DNA from: Clavelina lepadiformis | Taxonomy: Eukaryota; Chordata; Ascidiacea; Aplousobranchia; Clavelinidae | Reading direction: 5' to 3' | NCBI RefSeq assembly: GCF_947623445.1 | Contig: NC_135245.1 | Location: 6,269,501-6,333,500 of the forward strand | DNA: 64,000 nucleotides | Shown: piece by piece, positions 1 through 10,279 of the stretch | Layout of the letters: each line of letters begins with the position of its first letter | Position numbering within the stretch: the first letter of the stretch is position 1 | Notes under the pieces: generated by a model | Databases searched by the model: none | The model's input: only the letters and a program-made list of their open reading frames with translations | What the model was told of the DNA's origin: nothing | Translations under genes and position numbers: made by a program

Positions 1-99
1 TAGATTTCAAAAAAGGTTTCAACTTCTGCTTACGATGGTTGAGTTTTAGAAACGAAAAAGTTTCCCAGAGTTGTTTGGTTACACATTTCATTAAATAAC

Positions 100-104
100 A
101 AAAA
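100..104 (-). terminator. Pol III terminator of Gln (T5)
   Basis: On the minus strand a T5 run follows the discriminator of the first Gln gene after a few bases. The same AACAAAAAGGAAC context recurs downstream of nearly all Gln copies; some have AAAAATG or AAAAAGAAA, which still give T4-T5. Confidence 0.75.
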
Positions 105-109
105 GGAAC

Positions 110-181
110 AGGTCTCACCGAGATTTGAACTCGGATCGCAGGATTCAGAGTCCTGAGTGCTAACCGTTACACCATGAGACC
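110..181 (-). tRNA. tRNA-Gln (CUG), unit 1
   Basis: Reference copy of the array 1 Gln family. It is 72 nt with discriminator U73. The acceptor stem GGTCTCA/TGAGACC pairs fully. The anticodon arm CAGGA-CTCTGAA-TCCTG gives CUG, which reads CAG. The T-arm CGAG-TTCAAAT-CTCG carries box B GAGTTCAAATC, and box A is TGGTGTAACGG. No intron and no encoded CCA. It closely matches animal tRNA-Gln sequences known from vertebrates. T5 follows downstream and a TATA-like element lies upstream. Confidence 0.95.
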
Positions 182-193
182 GACGAGACAACC

Positions 194-202
194 TTTTATA
201 TA
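194..202 (-). promoter_or_regulatory. TATA-like element upstream of Gln
   Basis: The minus strand reads TATATAAAAGG 13-21 bp upstream of the Gln 5' end; most other copies read AATATAAAATG. It is near-constant between units and sits inside a short inverted repeat (CAACA...TGTTG). TATA-like upstream elements are known to aid Pol III initiation on tRNA genes; that role here is inferred. Confidence 0.45.
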
Positions 203-260
203 GTACAATTTGAGATACAGTTTTATGTTATTTAGAGGCTGTCAACATATGTAGCTTGAC

Positions 261-266
261 AAAAAA
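261..266 (-). terminator. Pol III terminator of Tyr (T6)
   Basis: A T6 run on the minus strand starts directly after the Tyr discriminator base. Other units replace it by T4 (GACATAAAATCC) or lose it (CTTCTTTTACATCC), which moves the first T4 about 25 nt further downstream. Confidence 0.7.
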
Positions 267-357
267 TCTTTCGAACCGGATTCGAACCAGTGACCTATGG
301 ATTTCTGACTGATATTTCCAATACAGTCCACCGCTCTACCAACTGAGCTATCGAAGA
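267..357 (-). tRNA. tRNA-Tyr (GUA) with intron, unit 1
   Basis: Reference for the array 1 Tyr family: 91 nt with an 18-nt intron after position 37, leaving a 73-nt mature tRNA with discriminator A73. The anticodon is GUA; box B is GGTTCGAATCC and box A is TAGCTCAGTTGG. This copy is one of a subfamily with weakened acceptor ends (TCTTCGA/TCGAAAG, pairs 1 and 2 poor) and T instead of purine at position 37 before the intron, so it may work less well than the consensus. Confidence 0.85.
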
Positions 358-618
358 TACATTCGGATACCTACAGAAAGCTTTTACATCATATATTAAT
401 GCCACTCAATCGAAGTTTCTTTTCAAAGTATTGGTTAAATGTAAGGTTCTAAGAATTTCAAAGTGTCAGACCCTCTTTAAAGCAATTCATTTAATACCAC
501 AAAATTTGCAAATTTGAAAAAAACTTTTCAACTTCTGCTTACAATTATTGAGCTTTAGAAACGAAAAAGTTTCCCTGAATTGTTTGGTTACATATTTTAT
601 CAAATAACAAAAAGAAAC

Positions 619-690
619 AGGTCTCACCGAGATTTGAACTCGGATCGCAGGATTCAAAGTGGTGAGTGCTAACCGTTACACCATGAGACC
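619..690 (-). pseudogene. tRNA-Gln (UUG), broken anticodon stem, unit 2
   Basis: Founder type of a recurring subfamily. The anticodon arm reads CACCA-CTTTGAA-TCCTG, so the UUG anticodon is in place but two central stem pairs are C/C clashes. The rest of the cloverleaf and both internal promoter boxes are intact, so it is probably transcribed but poorly folded. Confidence 0.65.
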
Positions 691-775
691 GACGAGACAA
701 CATTTTATATTGTTGAAATTGAGATACTCTTTTATGTTATTTAGAAGCTGTCAAAATATGTAGCTTGACATAAAA

Positions 776-866
776 TCCTTCGAACCGGATTCGCACCAGT
801 GACCTATGGATTTCCGACTGATATTTCCACTACAGTCCACCGCTCTACCAACTGAGCTATCGAAGG
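776..866 (-). tRNA. tRNA-Tyr (GUA) with intron, unit 2
   Basis: Acceptor stem perfect and G37 present. Box B reads GGTGCGAATCC, with T54 changed to G. The intron has TCCGACT in place of TCTGACT on the plus strand. Confidence 0.85.
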
Positions 867-1126
867 CACATTCGAAATCTACAGAAAGCTTTTAAAGCAT
901 ATTTTAATGCCACTCAATCGAAGTTTCTTTTAAAATTTTTGGTTAAATGTAAGGTTCTAAGAATTTAAAAGTGTCAGAGCCTCTTTAAAGCAATTCATTT
1001 AATACCACAAAATTTGCAAATTTGAAAAAAAAGTTTCAACTTCTGTTTACGATTGTTGAGCTTTAGAAACCAAAGTGTTTCCCAGAATTGTTTGGATACA
1101 CATTTTATTAAATAACAAAAAGAAAA

Positions 1127-1198
1127 AGGTCTAACCGAGGTTTGAACTCGGATCGCAGGATTCAAAGTGGTGAGTGCTAACCGTTACACCATGAGACC
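1127..1198 (-). pseudogene. tRNA-Gln (UUG), broken anticodon stem, unit 3
   Basis: Same CACCA/TCCTG stem clash as unit 2, plus an acceptor change (TTAGACC) opposite GGTCTCA and a T-loop change. More eroded than unit 2. Confidence 0.65.
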
Positions 1199-1283
1199 GA
1201 CGAGACAACATTTTATATTGTTGAAATTGAGTTACTCTTTTATGTTATTTAGAAGCTGTCAAAATATGTAGCTTGACATAAAA

Positions 1284-1374
1284 TCCTTCGAACCTGATTT
1301 GCACCAGTGACCTATGGATTTCCGACTGATATTTCCACTACAGTCCACCGCTCTACCAACTGAGCTATCGAAGG
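1284..1374 (-). tRNA. tRNA-Tyr (GUA) with intron, unit 3
   Basis: The T-arm carries two changes (CTGATTTGCACC on the plus strand), weakening box B. Anticodon arm and intron are standard. Confidence 0.75.
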
Positions 1375-1635
1375 CACATTCGAAAATCTACAGAAAGCTT
1401 TTAAAGCATATTTTAATGCCACTCAATCGAAGTTTCTTTTCAAATTTTTGGTTAAATGTAAGGTTCTGAGAATTTAAAATTGTCAGGGCTTTTTCAAAGC
1501 AATTCATTTATTACCACAAAATTTTGCAAATTTCAAAAATGGTTTCAACTTCTGTTTACGATGGTTGAGCTTTAGAAACGAAAAAGTTTCCCAGAGTTGT
1601 TTGGTTACACATTTCATTAAACAACAAAAAGGAAC

Positions 1636-1707
1636 AGGTCTCACCGAGATTTGAACTCGGATCGCAGGATTCAGAGTCCTGAGTGCTAACCGTTACACCA
1701 TGAGACC
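1636..1707 (-). tRNA. tRNA-Gln (CUG), unit 4
   Basis: Identical to the unit 1 gene over its whole length. Confidence 0.95.
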
Positions 1708-1791
1708 GACAAGACAACATTTTATATTGTTGAAATTGACATACTCTTTTATGTTATTAAGAAGCTGTCAAAATATGTAGCTTCTTTTACA

Positions 1792-1882
1792 TCCTTCGAA
1801 CCGGATTCAAACCAGTAAACTATGGATTTCTGACTGATATTTCCACTACAGTTCACCGCTCTACCAACTGAGCTATCGAAGG
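1792..1882 (-). tRNA. tRNA-Tyr (GUA) with intron, unit 4
   Basis: Variable loop reads AGTTT instead of AGGTC, box B is GGTTTGAATCC, and the anticodon stem has one change (GTGAA). Lacks the nearby T-run terminator. Confidence 0.75.
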
Positions 1883-2143
1883 CACATTCGCATAACTACA
1901 GATTGTTTTTAAATCATATTTTTATGCCACACAATCGAAGTTTCTTTTCAAAGTATTGATTAAATGCAAGGTTCTAAGAATTTAAAAATATTAGAGCCTC
2001 TTCAAATCAATTCATTTAATACCACACAATTTTGTAGATTTCAAAAAAGGTTTCAACTTCTGCTTACGATGGTTGAGTTTTAGAAACGAAAAAGTTTCCC
2101 AGAGTTGTTTGGTTACACATTTCATTAAATAACAAAAAGGAAC

Positions 2144-2215
2144 AGGTCTCACCGAGATTTGAACTCGGATCGCAGGATTCAGAGTCCTGAGTGCTAACCG
2201 TTACACCATGAGACC
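2144..2215 (-). tRNA. tRNA-Gln (CUG), unit 5
   Basis: Consensus sequence; positional copy of unit 1 in the 2034-bp repeat. Confidence 0.95.
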
Positions 2216-2300
2216 GACGAGACAACCTTTTATACAGTACAATTTGAGATACAGTTTTATGTTATTTAGAGGCTGTCAACATATGTAGCTTGACAAAAAA

Positions 2301-2391
2301 TCTTTCGAACCGGATTCGAACCAGTGACCTATGGATTTCTGACTGATATTTCCAATACAGTCCACCGCTCTACCAACTGAGCTATCGAAGA
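2301..2391 (-). tRNA. tRNA-Tyr (GUA) with intron, unit 5
   Basis: Copy of the unit 1 Tyr gene with the same weak acceptor end and T37. Confidence 0.8.
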
Positions 2392-2652
2392 TACATTCGG
2401 ATACCTACAGAAAGCTTTTACATCATATATTAATGCCACTCAATCGAAGTTTCTTTTCAAAGTATTGGTTAAATGTAAGGTTCTAAGAATTTCAAAGTGT
2501 CAGACCCTCTTTAAAGCAATTCATTTAATACCACAAAATTTGCAAATTTGAAAAAAACTTTTCAACTTCTGCTTACAATTATTGAGCTTTAGAAACGAAA
2601 AAGTTTCCCTGAATTGTTTGGTTACATATTTTATCAAATAACAAAAAGAAAC

Positions 2653-2724
2653 AGGTCTCACCGAGATTTGAACTCGGATCGCAGGATTCAAAGTGGTGAG
2701 TGCTAACCGTTACACCATGAGACC
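2653..2724 (-). pseudogene. tRNA-Gln (UUG), broken anticodon stem, unit 6
   Basis: Copy of the unit 2 gene with the same double C/C clash in the anticodon stem. Confidence 0.65.
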
Positions 2725-2809
2725 GACGAGACAACATTTTATATTGTTGAAATTGAGATACTCTTTTATGTTATTTAGAAGCTGTCAAAATATGTAGCTT
2801 GACATAAAA

Positions 2810-2900
2810 TCCTTCGAACCGGATTCGCACCAGTGACCTATGGATTTCCGACTGATATTTCCACTACAGTCCACCGCTCTACCAACTGAGCTATCGAAGG
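2810..2900 (-). tRNA. tRNA-Tyr (GUA) with intron, unit 6
   Basis: Copy of the unit 2 Tyr gene, with G54 in box B. Confidence 0.85.
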
Positions 2901-3160
2901 CACATTCGAAATCTACAGAAAGCTTTTAAAGCATATTTTAATGCCACTCAATCGAAGTTTCTTTTCAAATTTTTGGTTAAATGTAAGGTTCTGAGAATTT
3001 AAAATTGTCAGGGCTTTTTCAAAGCAATTCATTTAATACCACAAAATTTTGCAAATTTCAAAAATGGTTTCAACTTCTGTTTACGATGGTTGAGTTTTAG
3101 AAACGAAAAAGTTTCCCAGAGTTGTTTGGTTACACATTTCATTAAACAACAAAAAGGAAC

Positions 3161-3232
3161 AGTTCTCACCGAGCTTTGAATTCGGATCGCAGGATTCAGA
3201 GTCCTGAGTGCTAACCGTTACACCATGAGACC
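3161..3232 (-). tRNA. tRNA-Gln (CUG), unit 7, eroded
   Basis: CUG anticodon arm is sound, but the 3' acceptor strand reads TGAGAAC (clash at pair 2-71) and the T-arm has a mismatch next to the loop (GAATTCAAAGC). Function doubtful. Confidence 0.65.
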
Positions 3233-3317
3233 GACAAGACAACATTTTATATTGTTGAAATTGAAATACTCTTTTATGTTATTAAGAAGCTGTCAACATA
3301 TGTAGCTTGACAAAAAA

Positions 3318-3408
3318 TCCTTCGAACCGGATTCGAACCAGTGACCTATGGATTTCCGACTGATATTTCCACTACAGTCCACCGCTCTACCAACTGAGCT
3401 ATCGAAGG
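3318..3408 (-). tRNA. tRNA-Tyr (GUA) with intron, unit 7
   Basis: All stems pair, box A and B are consensus and a T6 terminator follows directly. One of the best Tyr copies. Confidence 0.95.
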
Positions 3409-3668
3409 CTCATTCGAAAATCTACAGAAACCTTTTAAATCATATATTAATGCCAATCAATCGAAGTTTCTTTTTAAAGTTTTGTTTAAATGTAAGGTTC
3501 TAAGAATTTAAAAGTGTCAGAGTCTCTTTAAAGCAATTCATTTAATACCACAAAATTTGCAAATTAAAAAAAAGGTTTCAACTTCTGCTTACGATGGTTG
3601 AGTTTTAGAAACGAAAAAGTTTCCCAGATCTATTTGGTTACACATTTCATTAAACAACGAAATGGAAC

Positions 3669-3740
3669 AGGTCTGACCGAGATTTGAACTCGGATCGCAG
3701 GATTCAGAGTCCTGAGTGCTAACCGTTACACCATGAGACC
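3669..3740 (-). tRNA. tRNA-Gln (CUG), unit 8
   Basis: One acceptor mismatch (TCAGACC, C/C at 6-67); otherwise consensus. The same change marks this position in each higher-order block. Confidence 0.8.
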
Positions 3741-3824
3741 GACGAGACAACATTTTATATTGTTGAAATTGAGTTACTCTTTTATGTTATTAAGAAGCTG
3801 TCAAAATATGTTGCTTCTTTTACA

Positions 3825-3915
3825 TCCTTCGCACCGGATTCGAACCAGTAAACTATGGATTTCTGACTGATATTTCCACTACAGTCCACCGCTCTACCAA
3901 CTGAGCTATCGAAGG
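3825..3915 (-). tRNA. tRNA-Tyr (GUA) with intron, unit 8
   Basis: Acceptor 3' strand changed (plus strand CCTTCGCACC), variable loop AGTTT, no T-run directly downstream. Confidence 0.75.
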
Positions 3916-4176
3916 CACATTCGCATAACTACAGATTGTTTTTAAATCATATTTTTATGCCACTCAATCGAAGTTTCTTTTCAAAGTATTGATTAAATGC
4001 AAGGTTCTAAGAATTTAAAAATGTCAGAGCCTCTTCAAATCAATTCATTTAATACCACACAATTTTGTAGATTTCAAAAAAGGTTTCAACTTCTGCTTAC
4101 GATGGTTGAGTTTTAGAAACGAAAAAGTTTCCCAGACTTGTTTGGTTACACATTTCATTAAATAACAAAAAGGAAC

Positions 4177-4248
4177 AGGTCTCACCGAGATTTGAACTCG
4201 GATCGCAGGATTCAGAGTCCTGAGTGCTAACCGTTACACCATGAGACC
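4177..4248 (-). tRNA. tRNA-Gln (CUG), unit 9
   Basis: Consensus copy with all stems paired. Confidence 0.95.
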
Positions 4249-4332
4249 GACGAGACAACATTTTATATTGTTGAAATTGAGTTACTCTTTTATGTTATTA
4301 AGAAGCTGTCAAAGTATGTAGCTTCTTTTACA

Positions 4333-4423
4333 TCCTTCGAAACGGATTTGAACCAGTAAACTATGGATTTCTGACTGATATTCCCACTACAGTCCACCGC
4401 TCTACAAACAGAGCTATCGAAGG
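4333..4423 (-). tRNA. tRNA-Tyr (GUA) with intron, unit 9, eroded
   Basis: Changes in the T-stem (AAACGG), D-arm (CTACAAACAGAGC) and variable loop. GUA anticodon kept. Confidence 0.65.
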
Positions 4424-4684
4424 CACATTCGCAAACCTACAGAAAGCTTTTACATCATATATTAATGCCAATCAATCGAAGTTTCTTTTCAAAGTTTTGG
4501 TTAAATGTAAGGTTCTAAGAATTTAATATTGTCAGACCCTCATTAAAGCAATTTATTTAATATCACAAAATTTTGCAAATTTGAAAAAAGGTTTCAACTT
4601 CTGCTTACGATGGTTGAGTTTTAGAAACGAAAAAGTTTCCCAGAGTTGTTTGGTTACACATTTCATTAAATAACAAAAAGGAAC

Positions 4685-4756
4685 AGGTCTCACCGAGATT
4701 TGAACTCGGATCGCAGGATTCAGAGTCCTGAGTGCTAACCGTTACACCATGAGACC
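4685..4756 (-). tRNA. tRNA-Gln (CUG), unit 10
   Basis: Consensus copy. Confidence 0.95.
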
Positions 4757-4841
4757 GACGAGACAACATTTTATATTGTTGAAATTGAGATACTCTTTTA
4801 TGTTATTTAGAAGCTGTCAAAATATGTAGCTTGACATAAAA

Positions 4842-4932
4842 TCCTTCGAACCGGATTCGCACCAGTGACCTATGGATTTCCGACTGATATTTCCACTACA
4901 GTCCACCGCTCTACCAACTGAGCTATCGAAGG
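4842..4932 (-). tRNA. tRNA-Tyr (GUA) with intron, unit 10
   Basis: Unit 2 type, G54 in box B; T4 terminator directly after the gene. Confidence 0.85.
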
Positions 4933-5193
4933 CACATTCGAAAATCTACAGAAAGCTTTTAAAGCATATTTTAATGCCACTCAATCGAAGTTTCTTTTAA
5001 AATTTTTGGTTAAATGTAAGGTTCTGAGAATTTAAAATTGTCAGGGCTTTTTCAAAGCAATTCATTTAATACCACAAAATTTTGCAAATTTCAAAAATGG
5101 TTTCAACTTCTGTTTACGATGGTTGAGTTTTAGAAACGAAAAAGTTTCCCAGATCTATTTGGTTACACATTTCATTAAACAACAAAAAGGAAC

Positions 5194-5265
5194 AGGTCTC
5201 ACCGAGATTTGATCTCGGATCGCAGGATTCAGAGTCCTGAGTGCTAACCGTTACACCATGAGACC
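5194..5265 (-). tRNA. tRNA-Gln (CUG), unit 11
   Basis: One T-loop change (T54 to A, plus strand TTTGATCTCGG) inside box B; otherwise consensus. Confidence 0.8.
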
Positions 5266-5349
5266 GACAAGACAACAATTTATATTGTTGAAATTGACAT
5301 ACTCTTTTATGTTATTAAGAAGCTGACAAAATATGTAGCTTCTTTTACA

Positions 5350-5440
5350 TCCTTCGAACCGGATTCAAACCAGTAAACTATGGATTTCTGACTGATATTT
5401 CCACTACAGTCCACCGCTCTACCAACTGAGCTATCGAAGG
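5350..5440 (-). tRNA. tRNA-Tyr (GUA) with intron, unit 11
   Basis: Box B GGTTTGAATCC and variable loop AGTTT, as in unit 4, but with a sound anticodon stem. Confidence 0.8.
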
Positions 5441-5701
5441 CACATTCGCATAACTACAGATTGTTTTTAAATCATATTTTTATGCCACACAATCGAAGTT
5501 TCTTTTCAAAGTATTGATTAAATGCAAGGTTCTTAGAAATTAAAAATGTCAGAGCCTCTTCAAAGCAATTCATTTAATACCACACAATTTTGTAGATTTC
5601 AAAAAAGGTTTCAACTTCTGTTTACGATGGTTGAGTTTTAGAAACGAAAAAGTTTCCCAGAGTTGTTTGATTACACATTTCATTAAATAACAAAAAGGAA
5701 C

Positions 5702-5773
5702 AGGTCTCACCGAGATTTGAACTCGGATCGCAGGATTCAGAGTCCTGAGTGCTAACCGTTACACCATGAGACC
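5702..5773 (-). tRNA. tRNA-Gln (CUG), unit 12
   Basis: Consensus copy; first unit of the seven-unit higher-order repeat. Confidence 0.95.
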
Positions 5774-5858
5774 GACGAGACAACATTTTATACAGTACAA
5801 TTTGAGATACTGTTTTATGTTATTTAGAGGCTGTTAACATATGTAGCTTGACAAAAAA

Positions 5859-5949
5859 TCTTTCGAACCGGATTCGAACCAGTGACCTATGGATTTCTGA
5901 CTGATATTTCCAATACAGTCCACCGCTCTACCAACAGAGCTATCGAAGG
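5859..5949 (-). tRNA. tRNA-Tyr (GUA) with intron, unit 12
   Basis: T37 before the intron, one acceptor mismatch and a D-loop change (CCAACAGAGC). Confidence 0.75.
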
Positions 5950-6212
5950 TACATTTATGATACCTACAGAAAGCTTTTACATCATATATTAATGCCACTC
6001 AATCGAAGTTTCTTTTCAAAGTATTGGTTAAATGTAAGGTTCTAAGAATTTCAAAGTGTCAGAGCCTCTTTAAAGCAATTCATTTAATACCACAAAATTT
6101 GCAAATTTGAAAAAATATTTTTCAACTTCTGCTTACAATTATTGAGCTTTAGAAACGAAAAAATTTCCCAGAATTGTTTGGTTACATATTTTATCAAATA
6201 ACAAAAAGAAAC

Positions 6213-6284
6213 AGGTCTCACCGAGATTTGAACTCGGATCGCAGGATTCAAAGTGGTGAGAGCTAACCGTTACACCATGAGACC
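6213..6284 (-). pseudogene. tRNA-Gln (UUG), broken anticodon stem, unit 13
   Basis: Double C/C clash in the anticodon stem plus GAGAGC at the D-stem boundary; this pair of changes tags the second unit of each seven-unit block. Confidence 0.65.
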
Positions 6285-6369
6285 GACGAGACAACCTTTT
6301 ATATTGTTGAAATTGTGATACTCTTTTATGTTATTTAGAAGCTGTCAAAATATGTAGCTTGACAAGAAA

Positions 6370-6460
6370 TCCTTCGAACCGGATTCGAACCAGTGACCTA
6401 TGGATTTCCGACTGATATTTCCACTACAGTCCACCGCTCTACCAACTGAGCTATCGAAGG
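6370..6460 (-). tRNA. tRNA-Tyr (GUA) with intron, unit 13
   Basis: Consensus in all stems and both promoter boxes. Confidence 0.95.
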
Positions 6461-6720
6461 CTCATTCGAAAATCTACAGAAACCTTTTAGATCATATATT
6501 AATGCCAATCAATCGAAGTTTCTTTTTAAAGTTTTGTTTAAATGTAAGGTTCTAAGAATTTAAAAGTGTCAGAGTCTCTTTAAAGCAATTCATTTAATAC
6601 CACAAAATTTGCAAATTAAAAAAAAGGTTTCAACTTCTGCTTACGATGGTTGAGTTTTAGAAACGAAAAAGTTTCCCAGATCTATTTGGTTACACATTTC
6701 ATTAAACAACGAAATGGAAC

Positions 6721-6792
6721 AGGTCTGACCGAGATTTGAACTCGGATCGCAGGATTCAGAGTCCTGAGTGCTAACCTTTACACCATGAGACC
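6721..6792 (-). tRNA. tRNA-Gln (CUG), unit 14
   Basis: C/C acceptor mismatch as in unit 8 and one box A change (TAAAGG). Confidence 0.75.
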
Positions 6793-6876
6793 GACGAGAC
6801 AACATTTTATATTGTTGAAATTGAGTTACTCTTTTATGTTATTAAGAAGCTGTCAAAATATGTAGCTTCTTTTAAA

Positions 6877-6967
6877 TCCTTCGCACCGGATTCGAACCAG
6901 TAAACTATGGATTTCTGACTGATATTTCCACTACAGTCCACCGCTCTACCAACTGAGCTATCGAAGG
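6877..6967 (-). tRNA. tRNA-Tyr (GUA) with intron, unit 14
   Basis: Unit 8 type: altered acceptor 3' strand and AGTTT variable loop. Confidence 0.75.
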
Positions 6968-7228
6968 CACATTCGCATAACTACAGATTGTTTTTAAATC
7001 ATATTTTTATGCCACTCAATCGAAGTTTCTTTTCAAAGTATTGATTAAATGCAAGGTTCTAAGAATTTAAAAATGTCAGAGCCTCTTCAAATCAATTCAT
7101 TTAATACCACACAATTTTGTAGATTTCAAAAATGGTTTCAACTTCTGCTTACGATGGTTGAGTTTTAGAAACGAAAAAGTTTCCCAGACTTGTTTGGTTA
7201 CACATTTCATTAAATAACAAAAAGGAAC

Positions 7229-7300
7229 AGGTCTCACCGAGATTTGAACTCGGATCGCAGGATTCAGAGTCCTGAGTGCTAACCGTTACACCATGAGACC
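7229..7300 (-). tRNA. tRNA-Gln (CUG), unit 15
   Basis: Consensus copy. Confidence 0.95.
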
Positions 7301-7384
7301 GACGAGACAACATTTTATATTGTTGAAATTGAGTTACTCTTTTATGTTATTAAGAAGCTGTCAAAGTATGTAGCTTCTTTTACA

Positions 7385-7475
7385 TCCTTCGAAACGGATT
7401 CGAACCAGTAAACTATGGACTTCTGACTGATATTTCCACTACAGTCCACCGCTCTACAAACTGAACTATCGAAGG
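7385..7475 (-). tRNA. tRNA-Tyr (GUA) with intron, unit 15, eroded
   Basis: T-stem change (AAACGG), D-arm CTACAAACTGAAC and AGTTT variable loop; box A is weakened. Confidence 0.65.
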
Positions 7476-7736
7476 CACATTCGCAAACCTACAGAAAGCT
7501 TTTACATCATATATTAATGCCAATCAATCGAAGTTTCTTTTCAAAGTTTTGGTTAAATGTAAGGTTCTAAGAATTTAATATTGTCAGACCCTCATTAAAG
7601 CAATTTATTTAATACTACAAAATTTTGCAAATTTGAAAAAAGGTTTCAACTTCTGCTTACGATGGTTGAGCTTTAGAAACGAAAAAGTTTCCCGGAGTTG
7701 TTTGGTTACACATTTCATTAAATAACAAAATGAAAC

Positions 7737-7808
7737 AGGTCTCACTTAGATTTGAACTCGGATCGCAGGATTCAGAGTCCTGAGTGCTAACCGTTACACC
7801 ATGAGACC
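7737..7808 (-). tRNA. tRNA-Gln (CUG), unit 16, weak T-arm
   Basis: T-stem 3' strand CTAAG instead of CTCGG leaves two mismatched pairs; the anticodon arm is sound. The same variant recurs in units 23 and 30. Confidence 0.65.
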
Positions 7809-7893
7809 AACAAAACAACATTTTATATTGTTGAAATTCACATACTCTTTTATGTTATTAAGAAGCTGTCAAAATATGTAGCTTGACATAAAA

Positions 7894-7984
7894 TCCTTCA
7901 AACCGGATTCGAATCATTGACCTATGGATTTCTTACTGATATTTCCACTACAGTCCACCGCTCTACCAACTGAGCTATCGAAGG
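7894..7984 (-). tRNA. tRNA-Tyr (GUA) with intron, unit 16, eroded
   Basis: T-arm reads AATGA-TTCGAAT-CCGGT with two clashes, and the acceptor has a G-U at pair 6. Recurs in units 23 and 30. Confidence 0.6.
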
Positions 7985-8245
7985 CATATTCGCAAACCTA
8001 CAGAAAGCTTTTACATGATATATTAATGCCACTCAATCGAAGTTTCTTTTCAAAGTTTTGGTTAAATGTAAGGTTCTTAGAATTTAAAAGTGTCAGAGCC
8101 TCTTTAAGGCAATTCATTTAATACCACAAAATTTGCAAATTTGAAAAAAAAGTTTCAACTTCTGCTTACGATGGTTGAGCTTTAGAAACCAAAGTGTTTC
8201 CCAGAATTGTTTGGATACACATTTTATTAAATAACAAAAAGAAAA

Positions 8246-8317
8246 AGGTCTAACCGAGATTTGAACTCGGATCGCAGGATTCAAAGTGGTGAGTGCTAAC
8301 CGTTACACCATGAGACC
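8246..8317 (-). pseudogene. tRNA-Gln (UUG), broken anticodon stem, unit 17
   Basis: Anticodon stem clash plus the TTAGACC acceptor change seen in unit 3. Confidence 0.65.
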
Positions 8318-8402
8318 GACGAAACAACATTTTATATTGTTGAAATTGAGATACTCTTTTATGTTATTTAGAAGCTGTCAAAATATGTAGCTTGACATAA
8401 AA

Positions 8403-8493
8403 TCCTTCGAACCGGATTCGCACCAGTGACCTATGGATTTCCGACTGATATTTCCACTACAGTCCACCGCTCTACCAACTGAGCTATCGAAGG
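8403..8493 (-). tRNA. tRNA-Tyr (GUA) with intron, unit 17
   Basis: Unit 2 type with G54 in box B. Confidence 0.85.
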
Positions 8494-8754
8494 CACATTC
8501 GAAAATCTACAGAAAGCTTTTAAATCATATTTTTATGCCACTCAATCGAAGTTTCTTTTAAAAGTTTTGGTTAAATGTAAGGTTCTGAGAATTTAAAATT
8601 GTCAGGGCTTTTTCAAAGCAATTCATTTAATACCACAAAATTTTGCAAATTTCAAAAATGGTTTCAACTTCTGTTTACGATGGTTGAGTTTTAGAAACGA
8701 AAAAGTTTCCCAGATCTATTTGGTTACACATTTCATTAAACAACAAAAAGGAAC

Positions 8755-8826
8755 AGGTCTCACCGAGATTTGAACTCGGATCGCAGGATTCAGAGTCCTG
8801 AGTGCTAACCGTTACACCATGAGACC
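8755..8826 (-). tRNA. tRNA-Gln (CUG), unit 18
   Basis: Consensus copy. Confidence 0.95.
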
Positions 8827-8910
8827 GACAAGACAACAATTTATATTGTTGAAATTGACATACTCTTTTATGTTATTAAGAAGCTGTCAAAATATGTAGC
8901 TTCTTTTACA

Positions 8911-9001
8911 TCCTTCGAACCGGATTCAAACCAGTAAACTATGGATTTCTGACTGATATTTCCACTACAGTCCACCGCTCTACCAACTGAGCTATCGAAG
9001 G
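8911..9001 (-). tRNA. tRNA-Tyr (GUA) with intron, unit 18
   Basis: Unit 11 type. Confidence 0.8.
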
Positions 9002-9261
9002 CACATTCGCATAACTACAGATTGTTTTTAAATCATATTTTTATGCCACACAATCGAAGTTTCTTTTCAAAGTATTGATTAAATGCAAGGTTCTTAGAAT
9101 AAAAAATGTCAGAGCCTCTTCAAAGCAATTCATTTAATACCACACAATTTTGTAGATTTCAAAAAAGTTTTCAACTTCTGCTTACGATGGTTGAGTTTTA
9201 GAAACGAAAAAGTTTCCCAGACTTGTTTGGTTACACATTTCATTAAATAACAAAAAGGAAC

Positions 9262-9333
9262 AGGTCTCACCGAGATTTGAACTCGGATCGCAGGATTCAG
9301 AGTCCTGAGTGCTAACCGTTACACCATGAGACC
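9262..9333 (-). tRNA. tRNA-Gln (CUG), unit 19
   Basis: Consensus copy; starts the second seven-unit block. Confidence 0.95.
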
Positions 9334-9418
9334 GACGAGACAACATTTTATACAGTACAATTTGAGATACTGTTTTATGTTATTTAGAGGCTGTTAACAT
9401 ATTTAGCTTGACAAAAAA

Positions 9419-9509
9419 TCTTTCGAACCGGATTCGAACCAGTGACCTATGGATTTCTGACTGATATTTCCAATACAGTCCACCGCTCTACCAACAGAGC
9501 TATCGAAGG
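9419..9509 (-). tRNA. tRNA-Tyr (GUA) with intron, unit 19
   Basis: Unit 12 type with T37 and CCAACAGAGC. Confidence 0.75.
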
Positions 9510-9771
9510 TACATTCGGATACCTACAGAAAGCTGTTACATCATATATTAATGCCACTCAATCGAAGTTTCTTTTCAAATTATTGGTTAAATGTAAGGTT
9601 CTAAGAATTTCAAAGTGTCAGAGCCTCTTTAAAGCAATTCATTTAATACCACAAAATTTGCAAATTTGAAAAAATATTTTTCAACTTCTGCTTACAATTA
9701 TTGAGCTTTAGAAACGAAAAATTTTCCCAGAATTGTTTGGTTACATATTTTATCAAATAACAAAAAGAAAC

Positions 9772-9843
9772 AGGTCTCACCGAGATTTGAACTCGGATCG
9801 CAGGATTCAAAGTGGTGAGAGCTAACCGTTACACCATGAGACC
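9772..9843 (-). pseudogene. tRNA-Gln (UUG), broken anticodon stem, unit 20
   Basis: Unit 13 type (stem clash plus GAGAGC). Confidence 0.65.
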
Positions 9844-9928
9844 GACGAGACAACCTTTTATATTGTTGAAATTGAGATAATCTTTTATGTTATTTAGAAG
9901 CTGTCAAAATATGTAGCTTGACAAGAAA

Positions 9929-10019
9929 TCCTTCGAACCGGATTCGAACCAGTGACCTATGGATTTCCGACTGATATTTCCACTACAGTCCACCGCTCTA
10001 CCAACTGAGCTATCGAAGG
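9929..10019 (-). tRNA. tRNA-Tyr (GUA) with intron, unit 20
   Basis: Consensus copy. Confidence 0.95.
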
Positions 10020-10279
10020 CTCATTCGAAAATCTACAGAAACCTTTTAGATCATATATTAATGCCAATCAATCGAAGTTTCTTTTTAAAGTTTTGTTTAA
10101 ATGTAAGGTTCTAAGAATTTAAAAGTGTCAGAGTCTCTTTAAAGCAATTCATTTAATACCACAAAATTTGCAAATTAAAAAAAAGGTTTCAACTTCTGCT
10201 TACGATGGTTGAGTTTTAGAAACGAAAAAGTTTCCCAGATCTATTTGGTTACACATTTCATTAAACAACGAAATGGAAC

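Larger units (their letters stand above)
1..2955. repeat. 2034-bp repeat period at left edge
   Basis: Bases 1 to about 920 recur almost exactly at 2035 to about 2955, including the two Tyr gene variants and the first broken-stem Gln. The match ends inside the spacer after the second Tyr, where the later copy takes the sequence seen near 1440, so the boundary looks like a past exchange between units. Confidence 0.75.
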